Assembly (NCBI RefSeq): GCF_009711975.1
Contig: NZ_VIKW01000006.1
Span: 137,349 to 201,348 of the forward strand
Direction: 5' to 3'
Length of the DNA: 64,000 nucleotides
DNA from: Anabaena sp. UHCC 0204
GTDB taxonomy: Bacteria; Cyanobacteriota; Cyanobacteriia; Cyanobacteriales; Nostocaceae
A program made the translations under genes and the position numbers. The notes beneath the pieces were generated by a model. That model did not search any database and had not been told where the DNA came from. It worked only from the letters and a program-made list of their open reading frames with translations. This document shows, one piece after another, positions 28,506-37,930 of the stretch (positions are counted from its first letter, which is position 1; each line of letters opens with the position of its first letter).

Positions 28506-29678
28506 ATGCTAAATCCCAATCTGGATGAAATCCAGTTGACAAAAGACGACTACGAACGTTATTCCCGCCACTTAATTTTACCAGAAGTGGGAGTGGAAGG
28601 ACAAAAACGCCTAAAAGCCGCCAGTGTATTGTGTATTGGTACAGGTGGACTAGGTTCACCATTACTGTTATATCTTGCAGCCGCAGGTATAGGCAGAATT
28701 GGTATTGTTGATTTTGATATTGTGGATACCTCCAACCTGCAACGTCAAGTTATTCATGGAACATCTTGGGTAGGTAAACCGAAAATTGAATCAGCAAAAA
28801 ACCGGATTCATGAGATTAACCCTCATTGTCAGGTTGATTTGCATGAAACTCGTCTGAGTTCAGAAAACGCCCTCGATATTATTCGTCCTTACGATATCGT
28901 TGTTGATGGAACTGATAACTTCCCAACTCGGTATTTAGTCAATGACGCTTGCGTATTGTTAGATAAACCTAACGTTTACGGTTCTATCTTCCGTTTTGAA
29001 GGACAAGCAACCGTCTTTAATTATGAAGGTGGTCCCAACTATCGGGATTTATATCCAGAACCACCACCACCAGGAATGGTTCCTTCTTGTGCAGAAGGTG
29101 GTGTGCTGGGAATTTTACCAGGGATGATTGGGATTATTCAAGCCACAGAAACCGTGAAAATTATCCTGGGTAATGGTACTACCCTGAGTGGTAGACTGGT
29201 ACTTTACAATGCCTTGGATATGAAATTCCGGGAGTTGAAACTGCGTCCTAACCCTATCCGTCCAGTTATTGACAAGCTCATAGATTACGAACAATTCTGT
29301 GGTATTCCCCAAGCTCAAGCAGAAGAAGCGAAACAGCAGATGGAAATTCAAGAAATGACCGTGAAGGAATTGAAGACATTATTAGATAGTGGTGCAAAGG
29401 ACTTTGTGCTGCTAGATGTGCGTAATCCTCATGAGTATGAAATTGCTAAAATTCCGGGTTCAGTGTTAGTACCATTGCCAGATATTGAAAATGGTGATGG
29501 TGTGGCTAAGGTAAAAGAATTACTCAACGGAAACCGTTTAATTGCTCATTGTAAAATGGGTGGACGTTCTGCAAAAGCCTTGGGTATTCTCAAGGAAGCG
29601 GGAATTACTGGCACAAATGTGAAAGGGGGAATTAATGCTTGGAGTCAAGAAGTAGATGCTTCTGTTCCTCAGTATTAA
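28506..29678 (+). CDS. moeB: MoeB/ThiF-type adenylyltransferase fused to rhodanese
   Basis: 390 residues. The E1-like part (about 10-265) has YSRHLILPEVGVEGQKRL, the nucleotide-binding CIGTGGLGSPLLLYL and VVDGTDNFPTRYLVNDAC. The C-terminal rhodanese (about 285-388) has LIAHCKMGGRSAKA with the catalytic Cys. This MoeZ/MOCS3-like form activates the C-terminus of ubiquitin-like sulfur carriers such as MoaD or ThiS and supplies the sulfur. The 270-bp stretch upstream holds nothing I recognise. A hairpin with arms ATACCCGA/TCGGGTAT follows at 29731-29759. Confidence 0.92.
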   Translation: MLNPNLDEIQLTKDDYERYSRHLILPEVGVEGQKRLKAASVLCIGTGGLGSPLLLYLAAAGIGRIGIVDFDIVDTSNLQRQVIHGTSWVGKPKIESAKNRIHEINPHCQVDLHETRLSSENALDIIRPYDIVVDGTDNFPTRYLVNDACVLLDKPNVYGSIFRFEGQATVFNYEGGPNYRDLYPEPPPPGMVPSCAEGGVLGILPGMIGIIQATETVKIILGNGTTLSGRLVLYNALDMKFRELKLRPNPIRPVIDKLIDYEQFCGIPQAQAEEAKQQMEIQEMTVKELKTLLDSGAKDFVLLDVRNPHEYEIAKIPGSVLVPLPDIENGDGVAKVKELLNGNRLIAHCKMGGRSAKALGILKEAGITGTNVKGGINAWSQEVDASVPQY

Positions 29679-30316
29679 TACTTATATGTAGGATTGTTGT
29701 AGCAATCCTCAATTTAATTTACACAACAACATACCCGATTTTTTAGAGAAGTCGGGTATTTCCTGATATTAGAAACATATCAACCCCTGAGAAACTCCGA
29801 ACGCAGAAAAAGCCAAAAAATTCTTCTTTCTCAATCATCACATTCCAGAGTAAGGTAATTAATTGTCAATTGTCAATTATCCATTGTCAATTATTGAAAT
29901 TCTACTGGTAGTGTAGTGCCAAGAAGAACACAAAAAACCTTTTTACCTTATTTTCGGTTATATATCTGAATTTATACTAAAAAATCTTGAAAAAATACCA
30001 AAATTGTACATTACTTATACTCTTTTTAAAGAGTAAAATATCTAAAGTTTGCATAAACTTCATGGAAAATTTAGTGTACATACATACGACACATATCTTC
30101 AAAACGAGTCAGGGTCATAGTCAATCTCAGTGGATACAGTTAATTAGTTTATTTTCTTTAAATCACACAAGTAAATACACTACAAGTACCTTTTTTCCTA
30201 CATTCTGCCTGAAATAGCTAATTGACAAGGAATGGAGAGTAAATTCACCTTTAAGAACCTAACTTAACCAGCATCTATCGCTACAGCAAATTGCCAAAAT
30301 AACAATAGATTGCATT
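29679..30316. other. Intergenic region with hairpin and AATTGTC repeats
   Basis: A hairpin with arms ATACCCGA and TCGGGTAT at 29731-29759 may end the moeB transcript. At 29860-29897 there are AATTGTCAATT heptad-type repeats. The remaining 400 bp is A/T-rich; the ORF possible at 29987-30217 has no start signal or protein-like composition. The region probably contains the promoter of the response-regulator gene. Confidence 0.5.
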
Positions 30317-31033
30317 ATGGATAACCTGCCTACAACTAATCCCAAGATTCTGGTTGTTGATGACGATTTCAGTGTCCGCAACCTCATTCAGCGTTTTTTA
30401 AGTCGGAAATATCAAATAGAATCAGCAGCGGATGGTAAAAACGCCATGGTATTATTTGATAAAATGAATCCTGCGTTAGTGATTCTAGACTGGAATTTAC
30501 CAGATGCAAATGGTTATAAGCTTTGCCAGGAAATGCAGAGTCGTACCAATGTTTTAGTAATGATGCTCACGAGTCGCAATGATGAAGCGGATAAAATTAA
30601 AGTCCTGGCGGCTGGTGCGGATGATTTTTTAACTAAACCATTTAGTCTAGCTGAGGTGGAAGTCAGGGTAGAAGCCCTGTTAAGGCGTGTCCGCTATATT
30701 CAGCCCCATTCTTCTCAAAGACTCACTTTTAACCAGTTAGCGATTAACTCAGAGGCGCGAGAGGTGACGCTCAATGATAAACCTTTAGCCTTAACAGCCT
30801 TAGAGTTTAATATCTTACATTTTTTGGCTAACCATCCTGGACAAGCCTGGAGTCGCGCTCAACTTATCCAAAAGATTTGGGGTTGTGACTATGTGGGAGA
30901 TGGACGAGTTGTGGATGTCCATATTGGTCAGTTGCGGAAGAAAATGGAAGTTGATTCTAGTATGCCGGAGTTTATTAAAACGGTGCGGGGTTATGGTTAT
31001 AAATTTGATCCACCAGAAAACACCAAAGTTTAA
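30317..31033 (+). CDS. OmpR/PhoB-family response regulator
   Basis: 238 residues. The receiver domain (10-122) has the acidic pair VVDDDFSV, phosphorylatable Asp in VILDWNLPDANGY, Thr in MMLTSRN and Lys in FLTKPFS. The DNA-binding winged helix (about 135-232) ends VRGYGYKFDPP. It is a transcription factor phosphorylated by a sensor kinase, but no kinase is adjacent. It resembles general cyanobacterial OmpR-type regulators; I would not assign a named member. All catalytic positions are intact. Confidence 0.92.
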   Translation: MDNLPTTNPKILVVDDDFSVRNLIQRFLSRKYQIESAADGKNAMVLFDKMNPALVILDWNLPDANGYKLCQEMQSRTNVLVMMLTSRNDEADKIKVLAAGADDFLTKPFSLAEVEVRVEALLRRVRYIQPHSSQRLTFNQLAINSEAREVTLNDKPLALTALEFNILHFLANHPGQAWSRAQLIQKIWGCDYVGDGRVVDVHIGQLRKKMEVDSSMPEFIKTVRGYGYKFDPPENTKV

Positions 31034-31286
31034 ACTTTTGCAAACAGGATTGTGGCGATCGCTACGCCCACCGCAGGTATCGCTGCAAAAATTGGTTTAA
31101 TACGTGCATTACCTAAGTGTTTATATTGGGGCTTGATTAGATGATCAGTGTGATTAATTCAGAGATGGTGAAGCTAAAGCCAGTCAGGGATTGATGTCTA
31201 TTCAAGCCTCAGATAAAGGCTTTAATTTTTCTCCTTTACAAGATATTCTCAAAATATTTCCCCATCTTCAGCTTAAAACAATATCA

Positions 31287-32066
31287 ATGCAAATTACTGT
31301 AATGACCTTTAATCTCCGCTATGACAAACCAGATTCAGGGGTGCGTCAGTGGACAAAGCGTGTAGGTGCGATCGCTTCTTTAATCCAGCACTACCAACCG
31401 GATTTAATGGGTACGCAGGAGGGAAAAACCCATCAACTGAGAGATTTACAAGCACTTTTACCAGAATATAAAATTATTGGGGGCGATCGCACGGGGACAG
31501 GACAAAGCGAACATTGTGCAATTTTCTACAAGCCTCAACGCCTGAAGCTTCAGCAAACACAAGATTTTTACCTCAGTGATACTCCAGAAATTCCTGGTAG
31601 TATTACTTGGGGAACTCGTTTACCACGTATGGCAACTTGGGGTAATTTTGAAGTTAGTAATCTTGGTATTTTTCTAACTCTTGTAAATACCCATCTAGAT
31701 CATGAAAATGCCAAATCTAGAGAATTAAGTGCAGCTTTAATTAGTCAACGTTTAGCCCAATTTCCACCAGAAGATTATTTACTGTTATCAGGAGATTTTA
31801 ACGCCAATCCTCACACCCCAGAACGACAAATTTTCCTATCACCTTTAGCTAATGGTAAACAATTACAAGATCCTTTAGCTACTCTTCCTCTAGAACAACA
31901 AAAAACCTTTCACGATTTTACAGGTGCTGCTTGGGATGCTATTGATACTATATATTGCGATCGCTCTTTCCAAACAGAACAAGTTATTATTGACAGTCAA
32001 CAGTGGGAAGGAGTTTGGCCTTCTGACCATTTTTCGGTGATTGTAAAATTAACAATAGTTTCATGA
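31287..32066 (+). CDS. Endonuclease/exonuclease/phosphatase family protein
   Basis: 259 residues from the ATG at 31287, which places the start right before the first strand (MQITVMTFNLRYD); an ATG at 31191 would add 32 residues with no match to the fold. EEP-superfamily motifs are MTFNLRYD, MGTQEGKTHQL (metal-binding Glu), VNTHLDHEN, LLSGDFNANPH and the terminal WPSDHFSV with its catalytic His. The family includes nucleases, sphingomyelinases and phosphodiesterases; composition is closest to the small metal-dependent hydrolases. No signal peptide is seen. Confidence 0.88.
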   Translation: MQITVMTFNLRYDKPDSGVRQWTKRVGAIASLIQHYQPDLMGTQEGKTHQLRDLQALLPEYKIIGGDRTGTGQSEHCAIFYKPQRLKLQQTQDFYLSDTPEIPGSITWGTRLPRMATWGNFEVSNLGIFLTLVNTHLDHENAKSRELSAALISQRLAQFPPEDYLLLSGDFNANPHTPERQIFLSPLANGKQLQDPLATLPLEQQKTFHDFTGAAWDAIDTIYCDRSFQTEQVIIDSQQWEGVWPSDHFSVIVKLTIVS

Positions 32067-32076
32067 TTTGAATAAT

Positions 32077-32373
32077 TCAAGCTGACTTCACTGTTACTGC
32101 TAACTGCAATCCCAAAGCATTAAGTACATTAGTCAAAGCATAAAACTCAATTTCTCCTTTTTCAGCAAGAATTTGTGCAAATTTATTATAGGATTGCTGT
32201 ACTGTCTCTGAAAATCTATCAATTCCACCTTGAGCCTCAATTACATTTTTGAGTGCTTTATTTAACATATTAGGATCACCTTCTTCTATAACGACTTCAA
32301 TATAAGCTGCTGCTTCTAGAGGATCTTGTAAGTCTTTAATTAGTTTGACGTGATAACTTGTACTTCTAGGCAT
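32077..32373 (-). CDS. Antitoxin of a HigBA-type pair
   Basis: 98 residues from the ATG at 32373. The start overlaps the toxin stop region by 8 bp (ATGCCTAG), a standard coupled arrangement. The helix-turn-helix part reads KALKNVIEAQGGIDRFS, then FYALTNVLNALGLQLAV, as in the addiction-module antidote family that follows HigB/RelE-like toxins. It should bind both the toxin and the promoter. The reading that starts 138 bp earlier is only an out-of-frame view through the toxin gene. Confidence 0.82.
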   Translation of the reverse strand: MPRSTSYHVKLIKDLQDPLEAAAYIEVVIEEGDPNMLNKALKNVIEAQGGIDRFSETVQQSYNKFAQILAEKGEIEFYALTNVLNALGLQLAVTVKSA

Positions 32374-32704
32374 TGTCTCGACTCCGATAATCTTCCCAAT
32401 ATTCTTTGGCTTTACGAATATCTTGGATCTGTGTGTTTTTGTCACCACCACACAAGAGCAAAATAATTTTTGATCCTTCCTGTCCAAAGTATATCCGGTA
32501 GCCTGGTCCATAGTCTATTCTCAGTTCAAATACACCTTCTCCAACGGACTTACAGTCTCCTAGATTACCATCTTCAACTCTGTCAAGTCTGGCTCTAATT
32601 TTAGCTTTTGCTCTTCTATCTCGTAGAAAATCAAACCAATTATCAAAAGGATTTGTCCCATCTACTTTTAGGTATTTTTGAATTTCTCTAGGTTGGATAT
32701 TCAT
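32366..32704 (-). CDS. RelE/HigB-type toxin
   Basis: 112 residues. NPFDNWFDFLRDRRAKAKIRA (only the first part shown as FDNWFDFLRD is diagnostic), RVEDGNLGDCKSVGEGVFE, LRIDYGPGYRIYFG and LLCGGDKNTQIQDI match the addiction-module killer family within RelE/ParE, in which ribosome-associated mRNA cleavage is the usual activity. It precedes its antitoxin, the reversed order typical of HigBA. The pair lies between the EEP gene and a 91-bp mobile-looking repeat, which suggests acquired DNA. Confidence 0.86.
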   Translation of the reverse strand: MNIQPREIQKYLKVDGTNPFDNWFDFLRDRRAKAKIRARLDRVEDGNLGDCKSVGEGVFELRIDYGPGYRIYFGQEGSKIILLLCGGDKNTQIQDIRKAKEYWEDYRSRDNA

Positions 32705-32794
32705 GTGCTTGTCTTATAAGCGACTACACTCCTAACCTATATCTTTCTGGGTTTGATTTTCAGGGGGGTATAGCCAAAATTGCCTAATCGTTTT

Positions 32795-32885
32795 AGGACT
32801 TACGCAAAATATCTCTGAAACCCTCTTGTCTTCGTGTCCTTCGTTCCTTCGTGGTTCGTTCTTTCGTGACTTGTGCGTAAGTCCT
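32795..32885. mobile_element. 91-bp MITE-like element, copy 1
   Basis: The ends are perfect 12-bp inverted repeats AGGACTTACGCA and TGCGTAAGTCCT. A second copy of the same 91-bp length lies at 57014-57104 in the opposite orientation and differs at only about 3 positions by eye. It has no coding capacity, so any movement would need a transposase supplied in trans. Confidence 0.8.
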
Positions 32886-32938
32886 ACGTTTAATTCTATA
32901 GGTAAGAGTTGCGCTTTTTTTACCCCTATACATTTAAA

Positions 32939-33976
32939 CTATACTTTCTGCTTCACCAACTCTACCGCTAATTGAATCGCTGCTTTCATACTTGTCGCAT
33001 CAGCAATCCCTTTTCCCGCAATATCAAACGCTGTTCCATGATCTGGGGAAGTTCTCACAAACGGTAAACCAATGGTAGTATTTACAGCCCGATCAAAAGC
33101 CATTAACTTCACCGGAATTAAACCTTGGTCGTGATAAAGTGCTAAATAAGCATCAGCCGGATTTTTGATCACAGAATTACCATACCAAGCAATACCCGGT
33201 TTAACCCACATTGTATCAGGGGGTATAGGTCCTTCTAGCTTTAAATGGGGACGTTTTTGGCGTTCTGACTCCAACCAGGGAATTAGCCAATCAATTTCTT
33301 CTGTTCCCAATTGTCCCATTTCTCCACTATGGGGATTTAATCCAGCGATCGCAATTCTCCCATTTTTAATCCCAAAATTATTTTCTAAACACTCCACCAG
33401 CAAATCTAATTTCAAAGTTAATAATTGCGGTGTTAAAGTATCAGCTACTTGACGTAAAGGAATATGTGTGGTAGCAAGTAGAGCGCGGAGTGTCCAGCCA
33501 GTAAAAGGCGATCGCCCCACAAACAACATCCCAAAACGGTCAACACCAGCCTTTTGGGCTAAAAGTTCTGTTTGTCCTGGATAATTGTAACCCGCTGCCT
33601 TCCAAGCCGATTTAGCAATAGGTGCTGTCACAATCCCATCAAACTCACCCGCTAAGGTTTGAGCGATCGCATATTCCATATAAGCAAAACTAGCTGCACC
33701 ACTAGCCGCATTCCCTACACCATTAATAATTTCCCCAGCAGTAGGAATATCAATCATAGACAAATCAGCAGGATTCACCAAAGCTAGAGAATTGTCAGTA
33801 TTTTTACTAATATATTCATAATTTTTAGTTAATAAAGTTCTACTACCCACCACTACCAGATCACAGTTTTGAGTAACTTCTGGATCTGCTAAAGCTTTTA
33901 AAATTACTTCAGAGCCAATACCCGCCGGATCTCCAAGCGTCAATGCCAACCGTATACGTTTATTTTGATTATTCAT
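32939..33976 (-). CDS. pdxA: 4-hydroxythreonine-4-phosphate dehydrogenase
   Basis: 345 residues. [20 protein letters not shown] at the N-terminus, [16 protein letters not shown], the metal-ligand region [13 protein letters not shown] and [34 protein letters not shown] identify PdxA, an enzyme of pyridoxal phosphate synthesis that uses NAD. Length and motifs are normal. It stands alone. A role in plain vitamin B6 synthesis cannot be taken for granted, since many cyanobacteria make PLP by the PdxS/PdxT route; other pathway genes are not in this window. Confidence 0.93.
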   Translation of the reverse strand: MNNQNKRIRLALTLGDPAGIGSEVILKALADPEVTQNCDLVVVGSRTLLTKNYEYISKNTDNSLALVNPADLSMIDIPTAGEIINGVGNAASGAASFAYMEYAIAQTLAGEFDGIVTAPIAKSAWKAAGYNYPGQTELLAQKAGVDRFGMLFVGRSPFTGWTLRALLATTHIPLRQVADTLTPQLLTLKLDLLVECLENNFGIKNGRIAIAGLNPHSGEMGQLGTEEIDWLIPWLESERQKRPHLKLEGPIPPDTMWVKPGIAWYGNSVIKNPADAYLALYHDQGLIPVKLMAFDRAVNTTIGLPFVRTSPDHGTAFDIAGKGIADATSMKAAIQLAVELVKQKV

Positions 33977-34197
33977 TGGTCATTAGTCATGTTATGGGGG
34001 CGGGATTTCCCAGCCTATCCTCAATTATCACCCCTGAATTGGTTTAGAATTATTGACGAAGGTCTAACTCAATCATGCGAATAGACCAAGTTTACCTGAG
34101 TCCTCAAAGTTGAAAATGAGATTTGAGCCTTCAAATCAAGTTCAGCATTAGAGACAAGACACATAAATCAACAATCCATAAGGGAGAATTACAGCAA

Positions 34198-34302
34198 ATG
34201 GGTGGCGAAATCTTAAATGCAGCGATGCTATCTTTCGGTCTAATCTTTGTAGGTTGGGCAATTGGTGCTTTCTTACTCAAAATTCAAGGCGCAGAAGAAT
34301 AG
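34198..34302 (+). CDS. petM: Cytochrome b6f complex subunit PetM
   Basis: A 34-residue protein beginning [20 protein letters not shown] and ending [10 protein letters not shown], which agrees with cyanobacterial PetM (subunit VII), a single-helix component of the b6f complex. AGGGAGAA at 34180-34187 is a strong ribosome-binding site at suitable spacing. It is monocistronic; a short inverted-repeat element follows. With petN at 8.6 kb, this window contains two of the small b6f subunits, separately transcribed. Confidence 0.93.
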   Translation: MGGEILNAAMLSFGLIFVGWAIGAFLLKIQGAEE

Positions 34303-34352
34303 AGGGCAGGGGCGCAGGGGAAAAAATTTCTTTCTTGTTTCGTCTGACTCCT

Positions 34353-34424
34353 GTAAGGGCGAAGCATTCGGAAAATAGCCTTGACAAAAATGGATAATTT
34401 ATCGCCCGAATGCTTCGCCCCTAC
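34353..34424. repeat. GAAGCATTCGG inverted-repeat element, copy 1
   Basis: About 72 bp bounded by GTAAGGGCGAAGCATTCGG and its near-exact reverse complement CCGAATGCTTCGCCCCTAC. A second copy with the same A/T-rich middle (GATAATTTATCG) is at 48084-48154. It has the form of a small non-coding mobile element. Confidence 0.72.
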
Positions 34425-34518
34425 GACTTCTTTCTCCTTAAAAATATGTAAAGTTTTATTTAGATAACTAATTCTGTTAAGATTCTTTTCATAAACATTA
34501 AAATATATAACCAACCCC

Positions 34519-35517
34519 ATGACATTATTAATAGTCGGTGCAACTGGCACCTTGGGAAGACAAGTGGCTCGTCGCGCAATTGATGAAGGTTACAAAGTCC
34601 GCTGTCTCGTTCGGAGTCCTAAAAAAGCTGCTTTTTTGAAAGAATGGGGTGCAGAACTGGTAAGGGGAGATTTATGTAATCCTCAAACCTTGCCAGAGGC
34701 CTTAGTAGGTGTAACCGCAGTCATTGATGCTGCTACATCCCGTGCTACAGATTCACTGACTATTAAACAGGTTGACTGGGATGGGAAAGTAGCATTAATT
34801 CAAGCAGCTAAAACTGCTGGTGTAGAAAGATTTATTTTCTTTTCAATTCTCGATGCCGATAAATACCCGAATGTACCGCTGATGGAAATTAAGCGATGTA
34901 CAGAAGCATTCTTAGCAGAATCAGGTTTAAATTATACCATTTTACGGTTAGCCGGCTTTATGCAAGGGTTAATTGGTCAGTATGGTATACCTATTCTTGA
35001 AAAACAGCCTGTGTGGGTAACAGGTACATCTTCGCCTATTGCGTATATGGACACCCAAGACATTGCTAAATTCGCTGTTCGGGCTTTGAGTGTGCCAGAA
35101 ACAGAAAAACAAGCCTTCCCTGTCGTGGGAACTCGCGCTTGGAGTGCAGAGGAAATTATTAATCTTTGTGAACGGTTATCTGATAGAGATGCAAAAGTAA
35201 CACGGATGCCCATAGGCTTACTGCGGACTGTGCAGAACTGTTTACGTTTCTTTCAGTGGGGATGGAACGTGGCTGATAGATTAGCTTTTACCGAAGTTTT
35301 AGCCAGTGGGAAAGCTCTAAATTCAGAAACAATGGACGAAGTATATACTGTCTTTGGGTTAGATAAAGAACAAACTACCACCCTGGAAGTTTACCTCCAA
35401 GAATACTTCAGCCGGATTATGAAGAAGCTGAAAGAGTTAGATTATGAGAAAGCTAAAACCAAAAAGCAGAAAAGTAAAAAAACTCCCTTTAAACAATCTT
35501 CCAAAATCAATAGCTAG
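34519..35517 (+). CDS. ycf39: Ycf39-like NAD(P)-binding protein (photosystem II assembly)
   Basis: 332 residues. The Rossmann start TLLIVGATGTLGRQVARRAI, then DEGYKVRCLVRSPKKAAFLKEWGAELVRGDL (quoted only as the known Ycf39 stretch around VRCLVRSPKKAAF), identifies an atypical short-chain dehydrogenase of the Ycf39/HCF244 group. This protein works with Hlips in delivering chlorophyll to newly made D1. RLAGFMQGLIGQY and the C-terminal helix rich in Lys fit. The last 20 residues are unusually Lys/Ser-rich (KTKKQKSKK). It begins about 95 bp after the inverted-repeat element. Confidence 0.9.
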   Translation: MTLLIVGATGTLGRQVARRAIDEGYKVRCLVRSPKKAAFLKEWGAELVRGDLCNPQTLPEALVGVTAVIDAATSRATDSLTIKQVDWDGKVALIQAAKTAGVERFIFFSILDADKYPNVPLMEIKRCTEAFLAESGLNYTILRLAGFMQGLIGQYGIPILEKQPVWVTGTSSPIAYMDTQDIAKFAVRALSVPETEKQAFPVVGTRAWSAEEIINLCERLSDRDAKVTRMPIGLLRTVQNCLRFFQWGWNVADRLAFTEVLASGKALNSETMDEVYTVFGLDKEQTTTLEVYLQEYFSRIMKKLKELDYEKAKTKKQKSKKTPFKQSSKINS

Positions 35518-35623
35518 AAAGATAGACATAGACAATAGATTTCTCACAAATGATTGAGGAATGCTATATAGTAGTCCAAAATGTGTTAAAAACATTCAAT
35601 ATTTGGGTATGGAATTGTAAACT

Positions 35624-36541
35624 GTGCCGAAAGCAGGCATCATCTATAACGACGTTAAACCGGTAGCGAGTCATGTCGCTATCGAACTGAAAGACAAACT
35701 CACCGCGGCTGGTTGGGATGTCTGTGTCACCGCGAGTATCGGTGGTATATTAGGCTATCCTCAACCAGACAGTCCTGTTTGTCACACCCCTATTGAAGGT
35801 CTTACGCCCCCTGGCTTTGACTCAGATATGAAATTTGCAGTGGTGTTAGGGGGAGATGGAACTGTGTTAGCAGCATCACGCCTAGTCGCCCCCTGTGGTA
35901 TACCCATGCTGACAGTTAATACTGGTCACATGGGATTTTTGACGGAAACTTATCTCAACCAATTGCCCCAAGCCATAGAACAAGTAATGGCGGGTGAATA
36001 CGAAATTGAAGATAGAGTCATGCTCACTGTCAAAGTTCTCCGGGGAGATGCAGTGACATGGGAAGCCCTTTGTTTAAATGAAATGGTGCTACATCGAGAA
36101 CCTTTAACTTGTATGTGCCATTTTGAAATTGCAGTGGGGCGACATTCACCAGTGGATATTGCGGCTGATGGGATTATTGTTTCCACCCCTACGGGTTCTA
36201 CAGCTTATTCATTAAGCGCAGGTGGACCAGTAATTACTCCTGGTGTCCCTGTATTACAGTTAGTACCCATTTGTCCCCATTCCCTAGCTTCTAGGGCTTT
36301 GGTGTTTCCCGATAATGAACCAGTTAATATCTATCCTGTTAACATTCCGCGATTAGTGATGGTAGTAGATGGAAATGGTGGATGTTATATTTTGCCAGAA
36401 GATCGGGTATATATGGAGCGATCGCCCTATAGCGCCCGGTTTATTCGTCTCCAATCACCAGAGTTTTTCCGTGTTCTCCGAGAAAAATTAGGTTGGGGTT
36501 TACCGCATATTGCTAAACCCAATTCAGTAGAATTGCCTTAG
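35624..36541 (+). CDS. nadK: NAD kinase
   Basis: 305 residues with GTG start. [15 protein letters not shown] carries the GGDGT phosphate-binding motif, [10 protein letters not shown] follows, and [10 protein letters not shown] with [21 protein letters not shown] make up the NAD-binding core. It phosphorylates NAD to NADP. Cyanobacteria usually have two such enzymes; this one has the extended N-terminal part (about 75 residues before GGDGT). It is not linked to the NAD operon at 23-28 kb but belongs to the same metabolic theme. Confidence 0.95.
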   Translation: MPKAGIIYNDVKPVASHVAIELKDKLTAAGWDVCVTASIGGILGYPQPDSPVCHTPIEGLTPPGFDSDMKFAVVLGGDGTVLAASRLVAPCGIPMLTVNTGHMGFLTETYLNQLPQAIEQVMAGEYEIEDRVMLTVKVLRGDAVTWEALCLNEMVLHREPLTCMCHFEIAVGRHSPVDIAADGIIVSTPTGSTAYSLSAGGPVITPGVPVLQLVPICPHSLASRALVFPDNEPVNIYPVNIPRLVMVVDGNGGCYILPEDRVYMERSPYSARFIRLQSPEFFRVLREKLGWGLPHIAKPNSVELP

Positions 36542-37039
36542 TTGTCAGTAATTATTGGTAAAAACTTCTGTTTTGAGTATTTTTCCAGAATTACTTGTCA
36601 GGTGATGGTATTGGGAATAATTCAACACGAGTCAAACAATTTTAAATTTTAGCTTGGCTCCATTCTTTAATTCTGGCGCTTCGGCAAGAGAATTGGGATT
36701 TTCCCATACTTAAAACCAGCGGATGAATTGGAGATTTTGCATCATTCAAGCCAGAATTCTCAATTGGAAATCTAAAATTCGGTCAGAAGTCAAGAGTTAG
36801 AATCTAGTAATTACTGCATATTGCAGGTACATGAAGTACAAACTGACAATTAAAACATGACTCTAGCGTTAAACATCAACTGACTGTTCATCCTGACTCG
36901 TTGAATTCTACTGTATATCATTTGAGATTCTTGATTGTCAAAGGCAGACTGCATCAGCTTTGTGTCTTTTCATTAGTTGCAATCATGATGCAAATTGGTA
37001 TAAAAATTTCAAATTCCCAATCCAATCACCCAGACTGCT
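36542..37039. other. Intergenic region, nothing recognised
   Basis: About 500 bp. It contains partial repeats of the words CCAGAATT and AGAATTGGGATTTTCCC but no convincing hairpin, repeat family or ORF with a start signal. The end nearest 37.0 kb is A/T-rich and probably promotes the regulator gene. Confidence 0.4.
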
Positions 37040-37753
37040 ATGATAGCTGCTCAAAATTCCTCTGTTTTTGTGTTGGTAATTGAACCCGATGAAACTTTAG
37101 CTAATCAGTTAGCTTTTGACTTACAAGAAGCTGGCTATGATGCAATTGTGACTCATGATACAGCCCATGGACTAGAATACTGTCGTGATGACGATGGTGG
37201 TTCTAACCATCGTCAACCCGCTCTTATTGTTGTAGATAGAATGCTAGTCGGAGAATCAGGACTATCTCTATGTAAAAATCTCAGAAACATGGGTAATCGT
37301 TCTCCTGTACTGGTTTTAATGGCTAGAGATACAGTAGATGATCGTGTAGCTTGTCTAGATGCTGGTGCTGACGATTACATCCTAAAACCTTATCGTTCGG
37401 AAGATTTTTTAAAGCTAATTCGTCTCTATCTCAAACCTGACATTGATACCACCGAACAATTACGATTTGGCGATTTAGTATTGGATATAGGAACACGTCG
37501 CGCTATTTACAGCAGTAAAGCCATTGACTTAACCATGAAAGAATTTGAACTCTTAAAATTCTTAATGGAACATCCCCGTGAAGTATTAACCCGCGAACAA
37601 ATCTTAGAAAATGTTTGGGGTTATGACTTTATGGGTGAGTCTAATGTCATTGAAGTATATATTCGTTATCTTCGCCTCAAAATTGAGGAAGAAGGCCAAA
37701 AACGCCTGATTCAAACAGTGCGTGGTGTAGGTTATGTATTAAGAGACTCTTAA
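37040..37753 (+). CDS. OmpR-family response regulator (NblR-like possibility)
   Basis: 237 residues. The receiver domain (about 8-122) begins VLVIEPDETLANQL: one of the two usual acidic residues is replaced by the EPDE form. The phospho-acceptor Asp is present in LIVVDRMLVGESG and Lys in YILKPYRS, but the switch Thr/Ser is Ala (LMARDTVDD). The winged helix (about 135-235) ends RGVGYVLRDS. Output is transcriptional. The receiver variations recall cyanobacterial regulators that do not depend on classical phosphorylation, such as NblR, but I cannot assign it. No kinase is adjacent. Confidence 0.88.
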   Translation: MIAAQNSSVFVLVIEPDETLANQLAFDLQEAGYDAIVTHDTAHGLEYCRDDDGGSNHRQPALIVVDRMLVGESGLSLCKNLRNMGNRSPVLVLMARDTVDDRVACLDAGADDYILKPYRSEDFLKLIRLYLKPDIDTTEQLRFGDLVLDIGTRRAIYSSKAIDLTMKEFELLKFLMEHPREVLTREQILENVWGYDFMGESNVIEVYIRYLRLKIEEEGQKRLIQTVRGVGYVLRDS

Positions 37754-37930
37754 AATCGAGAAACGAGAAATAAAATCTAAATTTGTGGGCAATTTTGCAG
37801 AAATTAAGTAGAATAATCAAAATCTAAATTCCAGTACATAAGCTCGTGGCGATTAGGGAAGAGGTGATTTAGGAAAATTATCACTTTTTCCCTAATTCTT
37901 GCACCCTATTTCCTGTTCTCGGTATTACTT

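Noticed and set aside
29987..30217. 76-codon ORF between moeB and the response regulator
   Set aside because: No ribosome site, low-complexity composition and no family resemblance.
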